Shown piece by piece: positions 26,857 through 35,701 of a stretch of 64,000 bases of DNA. A program made the position numbers and the translations under genes. The stretch is from the NCBI RefSeq assembly GCF_011300215.1, contig NZ_CP049866.1:2666001-2730000 (forward strand), written 5' to 3'. Positions within the stretch are counted from its first letter, which is position 1; every line of letters starts with the position of its first letter. The notes under the pieces were generated by a model. It had not been told where the DNA came from. It worked only from the letters and a program-made list of their open reading frames with translations, and made no database searches. The DNA is from Nocardioides piscis (GTDB taxonomy: Bacteria > Actinomycetota > Actinomycetes > Propionibacteriales > Nocardioidaceae).

Positions 26857-26862
26857 TATGGT
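26857..26862 (+). promoter_or_regulatory. -10 element of dps, leaderless type
   Basis: TATGGT followed by 7 nt and ATG at 26870. It overlaps an alternative in-frame ATG at 26858, which is therefore unlikely to be the start. Confidence 0.5.
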
Positions 26863-26869
26863 CGAAGGC

Positions 26870-27475
26870 ATGCCCACCCCCAAGAAGATCCCGACCCAGA
26901 CCTTCCACGTGCCCGGTCTCACCGCGAAGGAGAGCGCCACCGTCATCACCGCGCTCCAGGACCGGCTCTTCGCCTACACCGATCTCCACCTGGTGCTCAA
27001 GCACGTGCACTGGAACGTCGTCGGCTCCAACTTCATCGGTGTGCACGAGATGCTCGACCCGCAGGTCGACGCCGTCCGAGGGTTCGCCGACGTCGTCGCC
27101 GAACGGATCGCCACCATGGGTGGGGCCCCGATCGGCACCCCGGGGGCGCTCGTCGCGGCACGCTCGTGGGACGACTACGAGATCGGCAAGGACACCGCGC
27201 AGGCCCACCTGGGCGCTCTCGACCTCGTCTACACCGGCGTCATCGAGGACAACCGCGCCGCGCTCGACACGGTCGGTGAGATCGACGCGGTCACCGAGGA
27301 CATGCTGATCGGCCAGACCGGCGAGCTGGAGCAGTTCCACTGGTTCGTGCGCGCACACCTGGAGAACAGCGGCGGACGGCTCTCCACCGAGGGCGCCACC
27401 ACGGAGGTCGAGGCAGCAGACGCGGCCCGGGAGCCCCAGCGCCGTACGGCGCGGAAGTCTGCTCGCAAGAAGTAG
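26870..27475 (+). CDS. dps: DNA starvation/stationary phase protection protein Dps
   Basis: Ferritin-like dodecamer protein that oxidises and stores iron and can coat DNA. About 201 residues. Ferroxidase ligands are visible in LKHVHWNVVG, then GVHEMLDPQVD around residues 45-70. The last 30 residues are rich in Arg and Lys (RRTARKSARKK), a DNA-binding tail like those of mycobacterial Dps. Start at 26870 is favoured by the TATGGT box 7 nt before it; an ATG four codons earlier is possible. It lies divergent to lhr, beside other DNA-protection genes, and converges on ridA. Confidence 0.92.
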   Translation: MPTPKKIPTQTFHVPGLTAKESATVITALQDRLFAYTDLHLVLKHVHWNVVGSNFIGVHEMLDPQVDAVRGFADVVAERIATMGGAPIGTPGALVAARSWDDYEIGKDTAQAHLGALDLVYTGVIEDNRAALDTVGEIDAVTEDMLIGQTGELEQFHWFVRAHLENSGGRLSTEGATTEVEAADAAREPQRRTARKSARKK

Positions 27476-27499
27476 GGTCCGCCGGCTCGCGGTGCTCGC

Positions 27500-27880
27500 T
27501 CAGTCGACGACGGCGTCGAGCTCGACCTCGACCTTCCACCGCGGGTCGAGCAGTCCGGCCACGACGACCATGGTGCTCGCCGGGAGCACGGTGCCGAACA
27601 CCTCGCCGTGGACCAGTCCGACCGGTCCGGCGTCGTCGGCCCGGACCACGTAGTGGCGCGTGCGGATGACGTCCTCGCGCGTGCCGCCGAGGGAGGTCAG
27701 CGCTCCCAGCGCGATCTCCCAGCACCGGCGCGCCTGGGCTGCCGGGTCGGGGTCCACCTCGCCGTCCGGCCACACCGGAGCTGTGCCGCTGATGGCGATC
27801 CACTTGCCGAGGCGGACACCGCGACGGAAGCCGATGGCCTCCTCGTAGGGCGAGCCACTGGGGACCGAGGTGCGAGTCAT
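27500..27880 (-). CDS. RidA family protein
   Basis: 126-residue YjgF/RidA-fold protein, a trimer that hydrolyses reactive enamines/imines. Family pattern: ISGTAPV near the N terminus, CWEIALGALTSLGG, and the loop with VIRTRHYVV. The consensus arginine that binds the substrate carboxylate lies in that last segment, but members outside the core RidA group have other roles, so the substrate is not set. The ATG follows a TAGCGT box by 6 nt on the minus strand. It is divergent from the ABC exporter genes. Confidence 0.85.
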   Translation of the reverse strand: MTRTSVPSGSPYEEAIGFRRGVRLGKWIAISGTAPVWPDGEVDPDPAAQARRCWEIALGALTSLGGTREDVIRTRHYVVRADDAGPVGLVHGEVFGTVLPASTMVVVAGLLDPRWKVEVELDAVVD

Positions 27881-27886
27881 GGCGCC

Positions 27887-27892
27887 ACGCTA
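27887..27892 (-). promoter_or_regulatory. -10 element of the RidA-family gene
   Basis: Minus-strand TAGCGT, 6 nt before the ATG at 27880; leaderless arrangement. Confidence 0.45.
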
Positions 27893-27955
27893 GGCCCGGA
27901 CGAGCCCCAGGTCGATGGGCAGGGAAAGTCGATCGGCGTCGTCGGTGCGCTGATC

Positions 27956-27961
27956 TAGGCT
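27956..27961 (+). promoter_or_regulatory. -10 element of the ABC exporter operon
   Basis: TAGGCT, 8 nt before GTG 27970. The in-frame TTG at 27964 would be only 2 nt away, so GTG 27970 is the better start. Confidence 0.45.
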
Positions 27962-27969
27962 CGTTGATC

Positions 27970-28905
27970 GTGAGCGAACCGATGATCCGCGCCCGCGGCC
28001 TGCGCAAGTCCTTCGGCGGGTTCGAGGCCGTGAAGGGCATCGACGTCGACGTACGCCGCGGCGAAGCGTTCGGCTTCCTCGGACCCAACGGGGCGGGCAA
28101 GTCGAGCACGATGCGGATGATCGCCACGGTCAGCCCCGCCACGGCCGGCGAGCTGCGGATCCTGGGCCTCGACCCGGCGACGGACGGCCCGGCCATCCGG
28201 GCCCGGCTGGGCGTGTGCCCCCAGGAGGACACCCTCGACAACGAGCTCAACGTCTTCGACAACCTCTATGTCTACGGCCGCTACTTCGGCATCGACAAGG
28301 CGACGGTGCGAGAGCGCGCCGAGGAGCTGCTGGAGTTCGTCCAGCTGACCGACAAGCGCAAGGCCAAGGTCGAGGAGCTCTCCGGGGGCATGAAGCGCCG
28401 GCTCTCCATCGCTCGGTCGCTGGTCAACCGGCCTGACCTCCTCCTGCTCGACGAGCCGACGACCGGCCTGGACCCCCAGGCGCGTCACGTGCTCTGGGAC
28501 CAGCTGTTCCGCCTCAAGCAGGCCGGGGTCACGCTGGTGATGACCACCCACTACATGGACGAGGCCGAGCAGCTGTGCGACCGGCTGGTCGTCATGGACA
28601 AGGGCGTCATCGCTGCCGAGGGCTCGCCTCGCGAGCTGATCGAGGAGCACTCCACGCGGGAGGTCGCGGAGCTGCGCTTCGGCGTCAGCGACGACGGCAA
28701 CACCCACGAGCTCCTCGCCGGCAAGCTGGAGGACCTCGGGCGGCTCGAGGTGCTGCCCGACCGCATCCTGGTCTACAGCGCCGACGGCGAGGAGGTCATC
28801 GCCAAGACCCACGAGCGGGGACTCGAGCCGGTCGCCGTGCTGGTGCGCCGCTCCACGCTGGAGGACGTCTTCCTCAAGCTCACCGGCCGGACCCTGGTGG
28901 ACTGA
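27970..28905 (+). CDS. ABC transporter ATP-binding protein (DrrA-like)
   Basis: About 311 residues. Complete nucleotide-binding domain: Walker A GPNGAGKSS (about residue 38), signature LSGGMKRRL, Walker B LLLLDEPTTGLDP and H-loop TTHYMDEAE. A C-terminal extension of about 80 residues is typical of the daunorubicin-resistance (DrrA) subfamily of exporters. It is the first gene of a chain with two ABC-2 permeases, the first starting inside its stop codon (TGATG). Cargo is unknown; drug, lipid or polymer export is possible. GTG 27970 is chosen over TTG 27964 from promoter spacing. Confidence 0.92.
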   Translation: MSEPMIRARGLRKSFGGFEAVKGIDVDVRRGEAFGFLGPNGAGKSSTMRMIATVSPATAGELRILGLDPATDGPAIRARLGVCPQEDTLDNELNVFDNLYVYGRYFGIDKATVRERAEELLEFVQLTDKRKAKVEELSGGMKRRLSIARSLVNRPDLLLLDEPTTGLDPQARHVLWDQLFRLKQAGVTLVMTTHYMDEAEQLCDRLVVMDKGVIAAEGSPRELIEEHSTREVAELRFGVSDDGNTHELLAGKLEDLGRLEVLPDRILVYSADGEEVIAKTHERGLEPVAVLVRRSTLEDVFLKLTGRTLVD

Positions 28906-29702
28906 TGGCCACCCTCCACAACGCCGCGGCCGAGGGAGTGCTGCGTCAGGTCGACTACTGGTGGACCGTGTTCAAGCGCACCTGGCGTGGCAGCGTGATC
29001 TCGTCCTTCGTGGCGCCGCTCTTCTACGTCGTGGGCATGGGTGTGCTGCTCGGGGGATTCGTCTCGGCCGCCCCGGCCGAGCTGGAGGGTGCCACCTCCT
29101 ACCTCGCCTTCCTCGTCCCGGGTCTGGTCGCGGCGCACGCCATGCAGCTTGCCGTGGGGGAGACGACCTATCCCGTCATGGGCGCCATCAAGTGGCACCG
29201 CAGCTATCACGCACAGATGGCGACGCCCCTGCGCGTGTGCGACATCGTCAACGCCCACCTCGTCTTCGTCGCCCTCCGCATCGCCTCCGCCTGCGCGGTG
29301 TTCCTGCTGGTGCTCGCCCCGTTCGGGGTCTTCGTGACCTGGTGGGGGCCGGTCCTGGCGTGGTTCGGGCTGATCCTCCTCGGGATGGCGTTCGCGACCG
29401 TCGTCTTCGGCATCAGTGCCCGGATGACGTCGGAGGAGGGCTACGGCGTGATCTATCGGCTCGGGGTCGTGCCGCTGGTGCTGTTCTCCGGATCGTTCTT
29501 CCCGATCGACAACCTCGGACCCGTCCTCGGCTGGGTCGCCCGGCTGACTCCGCTCTGGCACGGCGTCGACCTCACCCGGATGCTCTGCCTCGACACCGTT
29601 GACGCGACGACGGCCCTGGTCCACGTGCTGGTCCTGGTCGTCATCACTGCCCTCGGCTGGCGCTGGGCGACCCGCGGCCTCGAGCAGAGGTTGGGCTCGT
29701 GA
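28905..29702 (+). CDS. ABC-2 type permease
   Basis: 265 residues with six predicted membrane helices and the ABC-2 membrane domain (FSGSFFPIDNLGPVLGW near the C terminus is the usual last-loop motif). ATG at 28905 overlaps the ATPase stop by one base. With the next gene it forms a two-permease exporter; each protein presumably makes half the membrane channel. Confidence 0.88.
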   Translation: MATLHNAAAEGVLRQVDYWWTVFKRTWRGSVISSFVAPLFYVVGMGVLLGGFVSAAPAELEGATSYLAFLVPGLVAAHAMQLAVGETTYPVMGAIKWHRSYHAQMATPLRVCDIVNAHLVFVALRIASACAVFLLVLAPFGVFVTWWGPVLAWFGLILLGMAFATVVFGISARMTSEEGYGVIYRLGVVPLVLFSGSFFPIDNLGPVLGWVARLTPLWHGVDLTRMLCLDTVDATTALVHVLVLVVITALGWRWATRGLEQRLGS

Positions 29703-30487
29703 CGACCGCGAGCCCGATCAGCCCGAGGCAGGCCCTGGGGGCGATCACCCTCCGCAACTACACGACCTACAAGCGCTACTGGAAGCTGTTCCTGACCGGC
29801 TTCCTCGAGCCGGTCCTCTACCTGTTCTCCATCGGGATCGGTGTCGGCCAGCTGATCGAGTCGTTCGAGCTCAACGGCCAGCCCATTCCCTATGCCGAGT
29901 TCGTCGCGCCCGGCATGCTGGCGGCCTCGGCCTTCAACGGCGCCCTGCTCGACTCCACCTACAACGTCTTCTTCAAGCTGAAGTACGACAAGCTCTACGA
30001 CCAGATGCTGGCGACCCCCCTGACCACCGCCGACGTCGCGCGGGGCGAGATCCTCTGGGGCCAGCTGCGAGGTGCTTCCTACTCCGCTGCCTTCCTCCTC
30101 GTCATGCTTGCCATGGGCCTGGTGCACTCCTGGTGGGCCGTGCTGGCGCTGCCGGCGACGCTGCTCATCGGCTTCGCGTTCAGCGCGGTCTTCATGGCGT
30201 GGACGACGTGGATGAAGTCCTTCCAGGACTTCGACAAGATCACCCTGGTCCAGCTGCCGATGTTCTTGTTCTCGGCGACGTTCTTCCCGGTCGAGGCCTA
30301 CGGCGACGGTGCGGTCCGCTGGGTCGTCGAGGCGACGCCCCTCTATCGCGGGGTCGTCCTCTGTCGAGAGCTGACGACCGGTGAACCGACGTGGGCGAGC
30401 GGGGTCTCCGTGCTCTACCTCCTCGCGATGGGGCTCCTCGGCATGGTGGTCGTCCGTCGGCGCCTCGATACGCTGCTCCGCACCTGA
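29699..30487 (+). CDS. ABC-2 type permease
   Basis: 262 residues, six membrane helices, related to its neighbour and carrying the same motif late in the chain (FLFSATFFPVEAYGDG). The GTG start overlaps the previous stop (GTGA). A positively charged N terminus (LRNYTTYKRYWKLF) precedes the first helix, as in other ABC-2 permeases. It is the second half of the exporter begun at 27970. Confidence 0.88.
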   Translation: MTTASPISPRQALGAITLRNYTTYKRYWKLFLTGFLEPVLYLFSIGIGVGQLIESFELNGQPIPYAEFVAPGMLAASAFNGALLDSTYNVFFKLKYDKLYDQMLATPLTTADVARGEILWGQLRGASYSAAFLLVMLAMGLVHSWWAVLALPATLLIGFAFSAVFMAWTTWMKSFQDFDKITLVQLPMFLFSATFFPVEAYGDGAVRWVVEATPLYRGVVLCRELTTGEPTWASGVSVLYLLAMGLLGMVVVRRRLDTLLRT

Positions 30488-30496
30488 GGTGACACG

Positions 30497-31030
30497 ATGA
30501 TGCCCGTGCCACAGCCCCTCGAGCCCGACACCAAGGACTGGACCTGGGTCATCGACCGGGCCTGCCCCGAATGCGGGTTCGACCCGCACGCGCAGTCGTT
30601 GGCAGACGTGCCTCGACTGCTCCACGACACGGCCATGGTCTTCTCTCAGGTGCTGCGCCGCCCCGGTGTCCGCGAGCGCCCCGCGCCCGAGACGTGGTCG
30701 CCGCTCGAATACGCCTGCCACGTCCGCGACGTGCACCGGATCTTCGGCGAACGCGTCGAGCTGATCCTGAGCCAGGACGTGCCGGTCTTCGCCAACTGGG
30801 ACCAGGACCAGGCGGCGATCGACGCGGCCTACGCCGACCAGGACCCGGCTGTCGTCGACCTCGACCTGATCGAGGCCGCAGGTCACGTCGCCGGCCTCTA
30901 CTCCACCGTGACCCCCCAGACGGCCGGCCGGCGCGGCTTGCGCTCCAACGGCAGCGAGTTCACCCTCGAGACGCTCGGCCTCTACCACCTGCACGACGTC
31001 GTGCACCACGTCCACGACGTGGGCGCATGA
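30497..31030 (+). CDS. DinB-superfamily protein
   Basis: 177 residues, four-helix-bundle pattern of the DinB/mycothiol-dependent hydrolase superfamily: PAPETWSPLEYACHVRDVH holds a metal-binding His, and LYHLHDVVHHVHDV at the end carries further His residues. These proteins are often metal-dependent, mycothiol-linked enzymes; the activity of this one is unknown. Nine bases separate it from the permease and its stop overlaps the methyltransferase start (ATGA), so it belongs to the same transcript. AGGTG lies a few bases before the ATG. Confidence 0.75.
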   Translation: MMPVPQPLEPDTKDWTWVIDRACPECGFDPHAQSLADVPRLLHDTAMVFSQVLRRPGVRERPAPETWSPLEYACHVRDVHRIFGERVELILSQDVPVFANWDQDQAAIDAAYADQDPAVVDLDLIEAAGHVAGLYSTVTPQTAGRRGLRSNGSEFTLETLGLYHLHDVVHHVHDVGA

Positions 31031-31641
31031 GCTCGCGCGACGCCACGGTCGATGCCTACGAGACCGACGCGGCGGCATACGCAGTGAACGGTGCCTTCAT
31101 GCCCGACTCAGTGCGGCGCGACATCGAGGACCTCGTCGCCCGGCTCGGCCGCGGTGCTCGCGTCCTGGAGGTCGGGAGTGGCGGTGGACGAGACGCTCGG
31201 CTGATGGAGCACCTGGGCCTGCGAGTGCGCCGCACCGACATCACGCCCGCGTTCGTGACCCTGCTCCGCGAGCAGGGCCACGATGCGGACGTGATCGACC
31301 CGCTGCGCGACGACCTGGGTTCTCCCGACGGCGCCTACGACGCGGTGTGGGCCAACGCGTCGCTGTTGCACGTCGCCCGCACCGACCTGCCGACGGTGAT
31401 GGCTCGGCTGGCGGAGGTCACCAGGTCAGGCGGGTTCCTCAGGATGTCGGTCAAGGAGGGCGACGGGGAGGGCTGGTCCACCCACGGCTCGATCAGCAAC
31501 CCGCGTCACTTCACCTATTGGCGTGCAGACCCGCTGCGCGAGGTCGTCGCCGGTGCCGGCTGGAACGACGTCGAGATCACGTCCCAGGTGGACAGCAGGG
31601 CCGGCCAGCCGTGGCTCGAGGTCCTGGCGGTGCGCGCGTGA
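31027..31641 (+). CDS. class I SAM-dependent methyltransferase
   Basis: 204 residues with SAM motif I RVLEVGSGGGRDA (about residue 47), motif II acidic DITPAF and later YDAVWANASLLHV. Substrate is not evident. It is coupled by ATGA to the DinB-like gene and by GTGA to DUF3046, in the strand leading to recA. Confidence 0.85.
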   Translation: MSSRDATVDAYETDAAAYAVNGAFMPDSVRRDIEDLVARLGRGARVLEVGSGGGRDARLMEHLGLRVRRTDITPAFVTLLREQGHDADVIDPLRDDLGSPDGAYDAVWANASLLHVARTDLPTVMARLAEVTRSGGFLRMSVKEGDGEGWSTHGSISNPRHFTYWRADPLREVVAGAGWNDVEITSQVDSRAGQPWLEVLAVRA

Positions 31642-31832
31642 GGCACACCGAGTTCTGGGCCCGGCTCGATCGCGCCCTGGGATCACACTCGTCGAGGTCC
31701 TGGGCCGAGCTGTTCGTGCTCACCGAGCTCGACAACCGGACGACCGTCGAGGCACTCGAGGCCGGTGTCCCGCCCAGGATCGTCTGGGCCGCAGTCTGGC
31801 GCGCCCTCGAGCTCGCGGAGTCCGAGCGATGA
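31638..31832 (+). CDS. DUF3046 family protein
   Basis: 64 residues, a small helical protein found almost only in actinobacteria and usually encoded close to recA, as here. Family features are the opening MRHTEFWARLDRALG and the WAELFVLTELDNRTTVEALEAG pattern (two blocks), then VWRALEL. It starts by GTGA inside the methyltransferase stop and ends in the MFS start (ATGA). Function unknown. Confidence 0.85.
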   Translation: MRHTEFWARLDRALGSHSSRSWAELFVLTELDNRTTVEALEAGVPPRIVWAAVWRALELAESER

Positions 31833-33073
31833 CGGTCCAGGCGCCGACGGTGGATGTCGCCGCGGTCCAGGCGCGCACGGTGCGCACCCTCGTCGTCTCC
31901 CAGGCGGTGGGCGCAGTCGGCGTCACCATCGGCGTGGCGACCGCTTCGCTGCTGGCGCGCGACATCTCGGGCAGCGAGAGCATGGCCGGCCTGGCCCAGA
32001 CCTTCCAGGTGCTCGGCACCGCCGGCGCTGCGTTCGTGCTGGCTCGCCTGATGCGGCGGCGGGGTCGCCGCCTCGGGCTGGTGACGGGCTATCTCCTCGG
32101 TGCGGCCGGGGCCGTGCTGGCCGTCGTGGCGGGGGTGATCGACTCGATGGCAGTGCTGCTGCTGGGCGCCCTCCTGCTGGGAGCCACCACGGCGGCGAAC
32201 AGCGGGTCGCGCTACGCCGCGACCGACCTCGCGCCCGAGGAGACGCGGGCCCGGGCGTTGTCGGTGGTCGTGTGGGCCACCACGATCGGAGCCGTCGCCG
32301 GGCCCAACCTGACGGGTGCAGGGGCGGCGCTGGCCCGGGTCGTCGGGATCCCGGAGCTGACCGGGGGCTTCGCGATCGGGGCGGTCGCGCTCGTGCTGGC
32401 CGCTGGCTGGCTCGCGGTCTTCCTGCGGCCCGACCCGCTGCTCCTGGCGCAGGCGGCCGCGCCGCTCGACGACGACCATGGGCACTCGCGCTCCTGGTCG
32501 CGGTTCACCTCCACCGTCCGCGACGTCCCGGCCGTTGGTGCGGCGGTGGTGGCGATGGCGTGCGCCCACGCGGCGATGGTGACCGTGATGATCATGACGC
32601 CGCTGCACATGGAGCACGGGGGAGCCCACCTGCACCTCATCGGCTTCGTCATCTCGCTCCACGTGCTGGGCATGTTCGCCTTCTCCCCGCTCGTCGGCGC
32701 GGCCGCCGACAGGTGGGGCCGCCCCCCGGTCCTGATCTCAGGCGGGGTCACGCTGCTGGTCTCGCTCGTGCTGTGCGGCTCGGCTCCCGAAGGCAGCTCG
32801 TGGCAGATCTTCACCGGGCTGTTCCTGCTCGGTCTCGGATGGTCGTTCGCGACGGTGGCTGCCTCCACGATCATCGCGGACCGCACGCCCATCTCGGCCC
32901 GCACCGACGTCCAGGGGACCTCCGACATGGCGATGGCACTGACCGCCGCTGGTGGCGGTGCGCTCGCCGGCGTGATCGTCGAGGGGTTCGGCTATCCAGT
33001 GCTCGCGGTGTTCGCGGCGCTGCTCGCGGGCGCCGTCGTCGTCGCGGGAGTGGTGACCCGGCGCTCGCACTGA
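31829..33073 (+). CDS. MFS transporter
   Basis: 414 residues with twelve membrane helices and the MFS loop motifs [14 protein letters not shown] and [13 protein letters not shown] (loop between helices 8 and 9). The His-rich central stretch DDDHGHSRS separates the two six-helix halves. The transport substrate cannot be read. Its ATG overlaps the DUF3046 stop. Next comes the recA promoter region. Confidence 0.87.
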   Translation: MTVQAPTVDVAAVQARTVRTLVVSQAVGAVGVTIGVATASLLARDISGSESMAGLAQTFQVLGTAGAAFVLARLMRRRGRRLGLVTGYLLGAAGAVLAVVAGVIDSMAVLLLGALLLGATTAANSGSRYAATDLAPEETRARALSVVVWATTIGAVAGPNLTGAGAALARVVGIPELTGGFAIGAVALVLAAGWLAVFLRPDPLLLAQAAAPLDDDHGHSRSWSRFTSTVRDVPAVGAAVVAMACAHAAMVTVMIMTPLHMEHGGAHLHLIGFVISLHVLGMFAFSPLVGAAADRWGRPPVLISGGVTLLVSLVLCGSAPEGSSWQIFTGLFLLGLGWSFATVAASTIIADRTPISARTDVQGTSDMAMALTAAGGGALAGVIVEGFGYPVLAVFAALLAGAVVVAGVVTRRSH

Positions 33074-33108
33074 GCCCGGTGCTCGACACGCCGAGGGGGA
33101 ATCCTGCA

Positions 33109-33124
33109 TCGAACAGGTGTTCGG
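33109..33124. promoter_or_regulatory. LexA (SOS) box of recA
   Basis: TCGAAC-AGGT-GTTCGG matches the actinobacterial SOS box TCGAAC(N4)GTTCGA at 11 of 12 fixed positions. It ends 2 nt before the -10 element TAGATT, so LexA binding would block the promoter. Confidence 0.85.
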
Positions 33125-33126
33125 GC

Positions 33127-33132
33127 TAGATT
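33127..33132 (+). promoter_or_regulatory. -10 of the LexA-controlled recA promoter
   Basis: TAGATT directly downstream of the SOS box. Transcription would begin near 33139, giving a recA leader of about 120 nt. Confidence 0.65.
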
Positions 33133-33195
33133 GTGTCCACAGGTACGACGTGGGAGCGAGGTCCTCCACAGGTTTCGGCAGCGCTGACCAGGCAC

Positions 33196-33217
33196 TGTCG
33201 GTGGCTCGCTCTAGCGT
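33196..33217 (+). promoter_or_regulatory. PafBC/RecA-NDp type promoter of recA
   Basis: TGTCGGTG (33196-33203), exactly 8 nt, then TAGCGT (33212-33217). This is the LexA-independent DNA-damage promoter pattern known from mycobacteria (TGTCnGTG-N8-TAnnnT). It lies 43 nt before the recA ATG. Confidence 0.75.
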
Positions 33218-33260
33218 CGAAGACGTACCTGAAATCCGACACGTAGAGAAGGACACGCAC

Positions 33261-34313
33261 ATGGCTGGTGGAGATCGCTCGAAGGCGCTGGATGCAGCGC
33301 TCGCCAACATCGAGAAGTCGTTCGGCAAGGGCTCGGTCATGCGCCTGGGCGATGAGACCCGCGCTGCGCTGGAGGTGATCCCGACCGGTGCCATCGCCCT
33401 CGACGTGGCTCTCGGCCTCGGCGGTCTGCCCCGCGGTCGGGTCGTGGAGATCTATGGCCCGGAGTCCTCCGGAAAGACGACGGTCGCCCTGCACGCGGTG
33501 GCCAACGCCCAGGCGGCGGGCGGGATCGTCGCGTTCATCGACGCCGAGCACGCCCTCGATCCCGACTACGCCAAGGCCCTCGGTGTCGACACCGACGCCC
33601 TGCTGGTCTCCCAGCCCGACTCCGGTGAGCAGGCGCTCGAGATCGCCGACATGCTCATCCGCTCGGGTGCGCTGTCGCTGATCGTGATCGACTCCGTGGC
33701 AGCGCTCGTGCCTCGCGCGGAGATCGAGGGCGAGATGGGAGACAGCCACGTCGGCCTCCAGGCGCGGTTGATGAGCCAGGCACTGCGCAAGATGACCGGC
33801 GCCCTCAACAACTCCGGCACCACGATGATCTTCATCAACCAGCTGCGTGAGAAGATCGGCGTCATGTTCGGCTCGCCCGAGACCACCACCGGTGGCAAGG
33901 CGTTGAAGTTCTACTCCTCGGTGCGTCTCGACGTCCGCAGGATCGAGACGCTCAAGGACGGCACCGACATGGTCGGCAACCGCACCCGCGTCAAGGTCGT
34001 GAAGAACAAGGTGGCCCCGCCGTTCAAGCAGGCGGAGTTCGACATCATGTATGGCAAGGGGATCAGCCGCGAGGGTGGGCTGATCGACGTCGGCGTCGAG
34101 GCAGGCCTGGTCCGCAAGGCCGGCGCCTGGTACACCTACGAGGGCGACCAGCTGGGCCAGGGCAAGGAGAACGCCCGCAAGTTCCTCAAGGACAACCCAG
34201 ACCTGGCCAACGAGCTGGAGAAGAAGATCCTGGAGAAGCTCGGCGTCGGACCCACGGTCGATGCTCCGGCCGAGGTCCTCTCCGACGAGCCCATCGGTGT
34301 GAATGACTTCTGA
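33261..34313 (+). CDS. recA: recombinase RecA
   Basis: 350 residues. Forms the ATP filament for homologous recombination and triggers LexA self-cleavage. Walker [10 protein letters not shown] at about residue 66, the L2-region and MAW-like [17 protein letters not shown] block, and a C-terminal helical domain ending in DDF-like acidic residues are all present. No intein is inserted, unlike some mycobacterial recA. The start at 33261 has GAGAAGGA upstream; the longer frame back to 33117 lies inside the promoter and is rejected. The last 11 nt overlap recX. It is controlled by two damage-inducible promoters. Confidence 0.98.
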   Translation: MAGGDRSKALDAALANIEKSFGKGSVMRLGDETRAALEVIPTGAIALDVALGLGGLPRGRVVEIYGPESSGKTTVALHAVANAQAAGGIVAFIDAEHALDPDYAKALGVDTDALLVSQPDSGEQALEIADMLIRSGALSLIVIDSVAALVPRAEIEGEMGDSHVGLQARLMSQALRKMTGALNNSGTTMIFINQLREKIGVMFGSPETTTGGKALKFYSSVRLDVRRIETLKDGTDMVGNRTRVKVVKNKVAPPFKQAEFDIMYGKGISREGGLIDVGVEAGLVRKAGAWYTYEGDQLGQGKENARKFLKDNPDLANELEKKILEKLGVGPTVDAPAEVLSDEPIGVNDF

Positions 34314-34944
34314 CCGCGCAGCCGGTCCGGTCGGCGAGGACCGACCGGCTCCGGCGTGGATCGGTGACGTCCATGCCGGAGTCGAGGCCTGGACGCGATC
34401 GGCGGCCCCGCCTGCGCCACCACCGCCTGATCCGGTGGCTCAAGGTCCCGATGCCGCCCCGGAGTCCGTCGCCCGCAAGATCCTCCTCGATGCCCTGACC
34501 GGCCAGGCGCGCACGCGCAAGGAGCTGGCCGACAAGCTGGCGAAGAAGGACGTTCCCGCCGACGTGGCGCAGCGGCTCCTGGCCCGCTTCACCGAGGTGG
34601 GGCTCATCGACGACGAGGCCTTCGCCCGGGCGTGGATCGCCTCGCGACAACCCGGCAAGGGCCTGGCCCGTCGAGCCCTCGCGCAGGAGCTGCGGCGCAA
34701 GGGCATCGCCGACGAGGTCGCCCGCGACGCGCTCGACGAGATCGACCCTGCCGACGAGCAGGCGGCGGCGCGGGCGCTGGTGCGCAAGAAGCTTCGCTCG
34801 ATGAGGGGTCTGGACCAGCAGAAGGCGACCCGGCGCCTGGTCGGGATGCTCGCTCGCAAGGGCTACCCCGCGGGGGTCGCCTTCGCGGTCGTGAAGGAGG
34901 AGCTGGGGGCCGAGCTCGAGGTCGAGGCGGACGGCGAGCCCTAG
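34303..34944 (+). CDS. recX: regulatory protein RecX
   Basis: 213 residues. RecX binds RecA filaments and limits their activity. The three-helix repeats are visible from residue 55 onward ([44 protein letters not shown]). The first 55 residues are Pro/Ala-rich and less conserved, as in other actinobacteria. ATG 34303 lies inside recA, overlapping by 11 nt, so the two are translated from one mRNA. Confidence 0.93.
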   Translation: MTSDRAAGPVGEDRPAPAWIGDVHAGVEAWTRSAAPPAPPPPDPVAQGPDAAPESVARKILLDALTGQARTRKELADKLAKKDVPADVAQRLLARFTEVGLIDDEAFARAWIASRQPGKGLARRALAQELRRKGIADEVARDALDEIDPADEQAAARALVRKKLRSMRGLDQQKATRRLVGMLARKGYPAGVAFAVVKEELGAELEVEADGEP

Positions 34945-34947
34945 GCT
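34942..34947 (+). promoter_or_regulatory. -10 element of the acetyltransferase gene
   Basis: TAGGCT directly around the recX stop, 7 nt before ATG 34955; leaderless arrangement. Confidence 0.45.
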
Positions 34948-34954
34948 GGGCCGC

Positions 34955-35667
34955 ATGTCAGCGGGGCTCGTTCGACTCACCGTCGCCGACCGCGAGCGCG
35001 AGCTCAGCGGTGTCGTCCGCGCGGGGGAGTCGTGGCGAGCGGCAGCGCAGCGCACTGCGGCGGCGCTGAGCGCCATACCTGCGCCCATCGACCTGCGGGG
35101 CGACGTCAAGCGGTTCGTCATCGACCACGACCGGGTCGTCACGCTGCGGGCAGCGACTCGGGGAGACCTGCCCCTACTGGTGCGGTGGCGTCAGGCCCCC
35201 ACGTGCGGCGATGGTGGACGAGCCACGCAGATCCGTCGCCGGAGGCCATCGGGCGTCGCTGTGCCGCTGACATCGACGGCACGACTGCGACCCGCATCTG
35301 GATCGCCGAGGTCAACGGTCGCTCGGTCGGGTTCGTGCAGGACTATCGAGTCGGCGATCACCCCGACTACGCCCTGCTGGCGCCCGACCCGGACGCAGTG
35401 GGGCTCGACTACGCCATCGGCGAGCCGGAGTGGGTCGGACGCGGGATCGGAGCGCGGATCCTGTGGGCGTGGATGCTCAAGGCCCAGCACCGGCTGCCTG
35501 ACGCCTCCGCCTACTTCGCGGCTCCCGATCACCGCAACGAGGCGAGCCTGCGGGTGCTGGAGAAGGTGGGGTTCACCCGCGGGGTGTGGTTCGACGAGCC
35601 GCAGGGTGACGGCTCGGTCGCGACGGTCGTGGGTTGCACGCTCGACATCGACCTGGTCGTGGCCTGA
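34955..35667 (+). pseudogene. GNAT N-acetyltransferase, frame broken once
   Basis: The first 82 codons (from ATG 34955) and the remainder (frame ending at 35667) are in different frames but make one protein if a single C is added to the C5 run at 35196-35200. The joined 237-residue product reads RWRQAP-HVRRWW across the break, the substrate-binding opening of AAC(6')-like GNAT enzymes, followed by IWIAEVNGRSVGF, the acetyl-CoA loop WVGRGIGARILW and a C-terminal ASLRVLEKVGF. A 60-residue N-terminal part of unknown type precedes the GNAT fold. Read literally, the first frame runs on into the downstream kinase gene as a 532-residue chimaera, which is not a natural protein. It may be functional in the organism if the break is an assembly error. 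Confidence 0.75.
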
Positions 35668-35689
35668 GCGGGGAACGATCGACCTGGGA

Positions 35690-35695
35690 CATGAT
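35690..35695 (+). promoter_or_regulatory. -10-like element of ppk2
   Basis: CATGAT, 6 nt before ATG 35702; no Shine-Dalgarno sequence. Confidence 0.35.
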
Positions 35696-35701
35696 GGGGC
35701 C

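Noticed and set aside
23000..27475. 1491-codon plus-strand frame opposite lhr, running into dps
   Set aside because: Only its dps end is a real protein; the rest is a shadow of lhr with low-complexity composition.
33117..33260. Longer N terminus for RecA
   Set aside because: The extra codons cover the SOS box, both promoters and the leader; RecA family begins at 33261 with a Shine-Dalgarno sequence.
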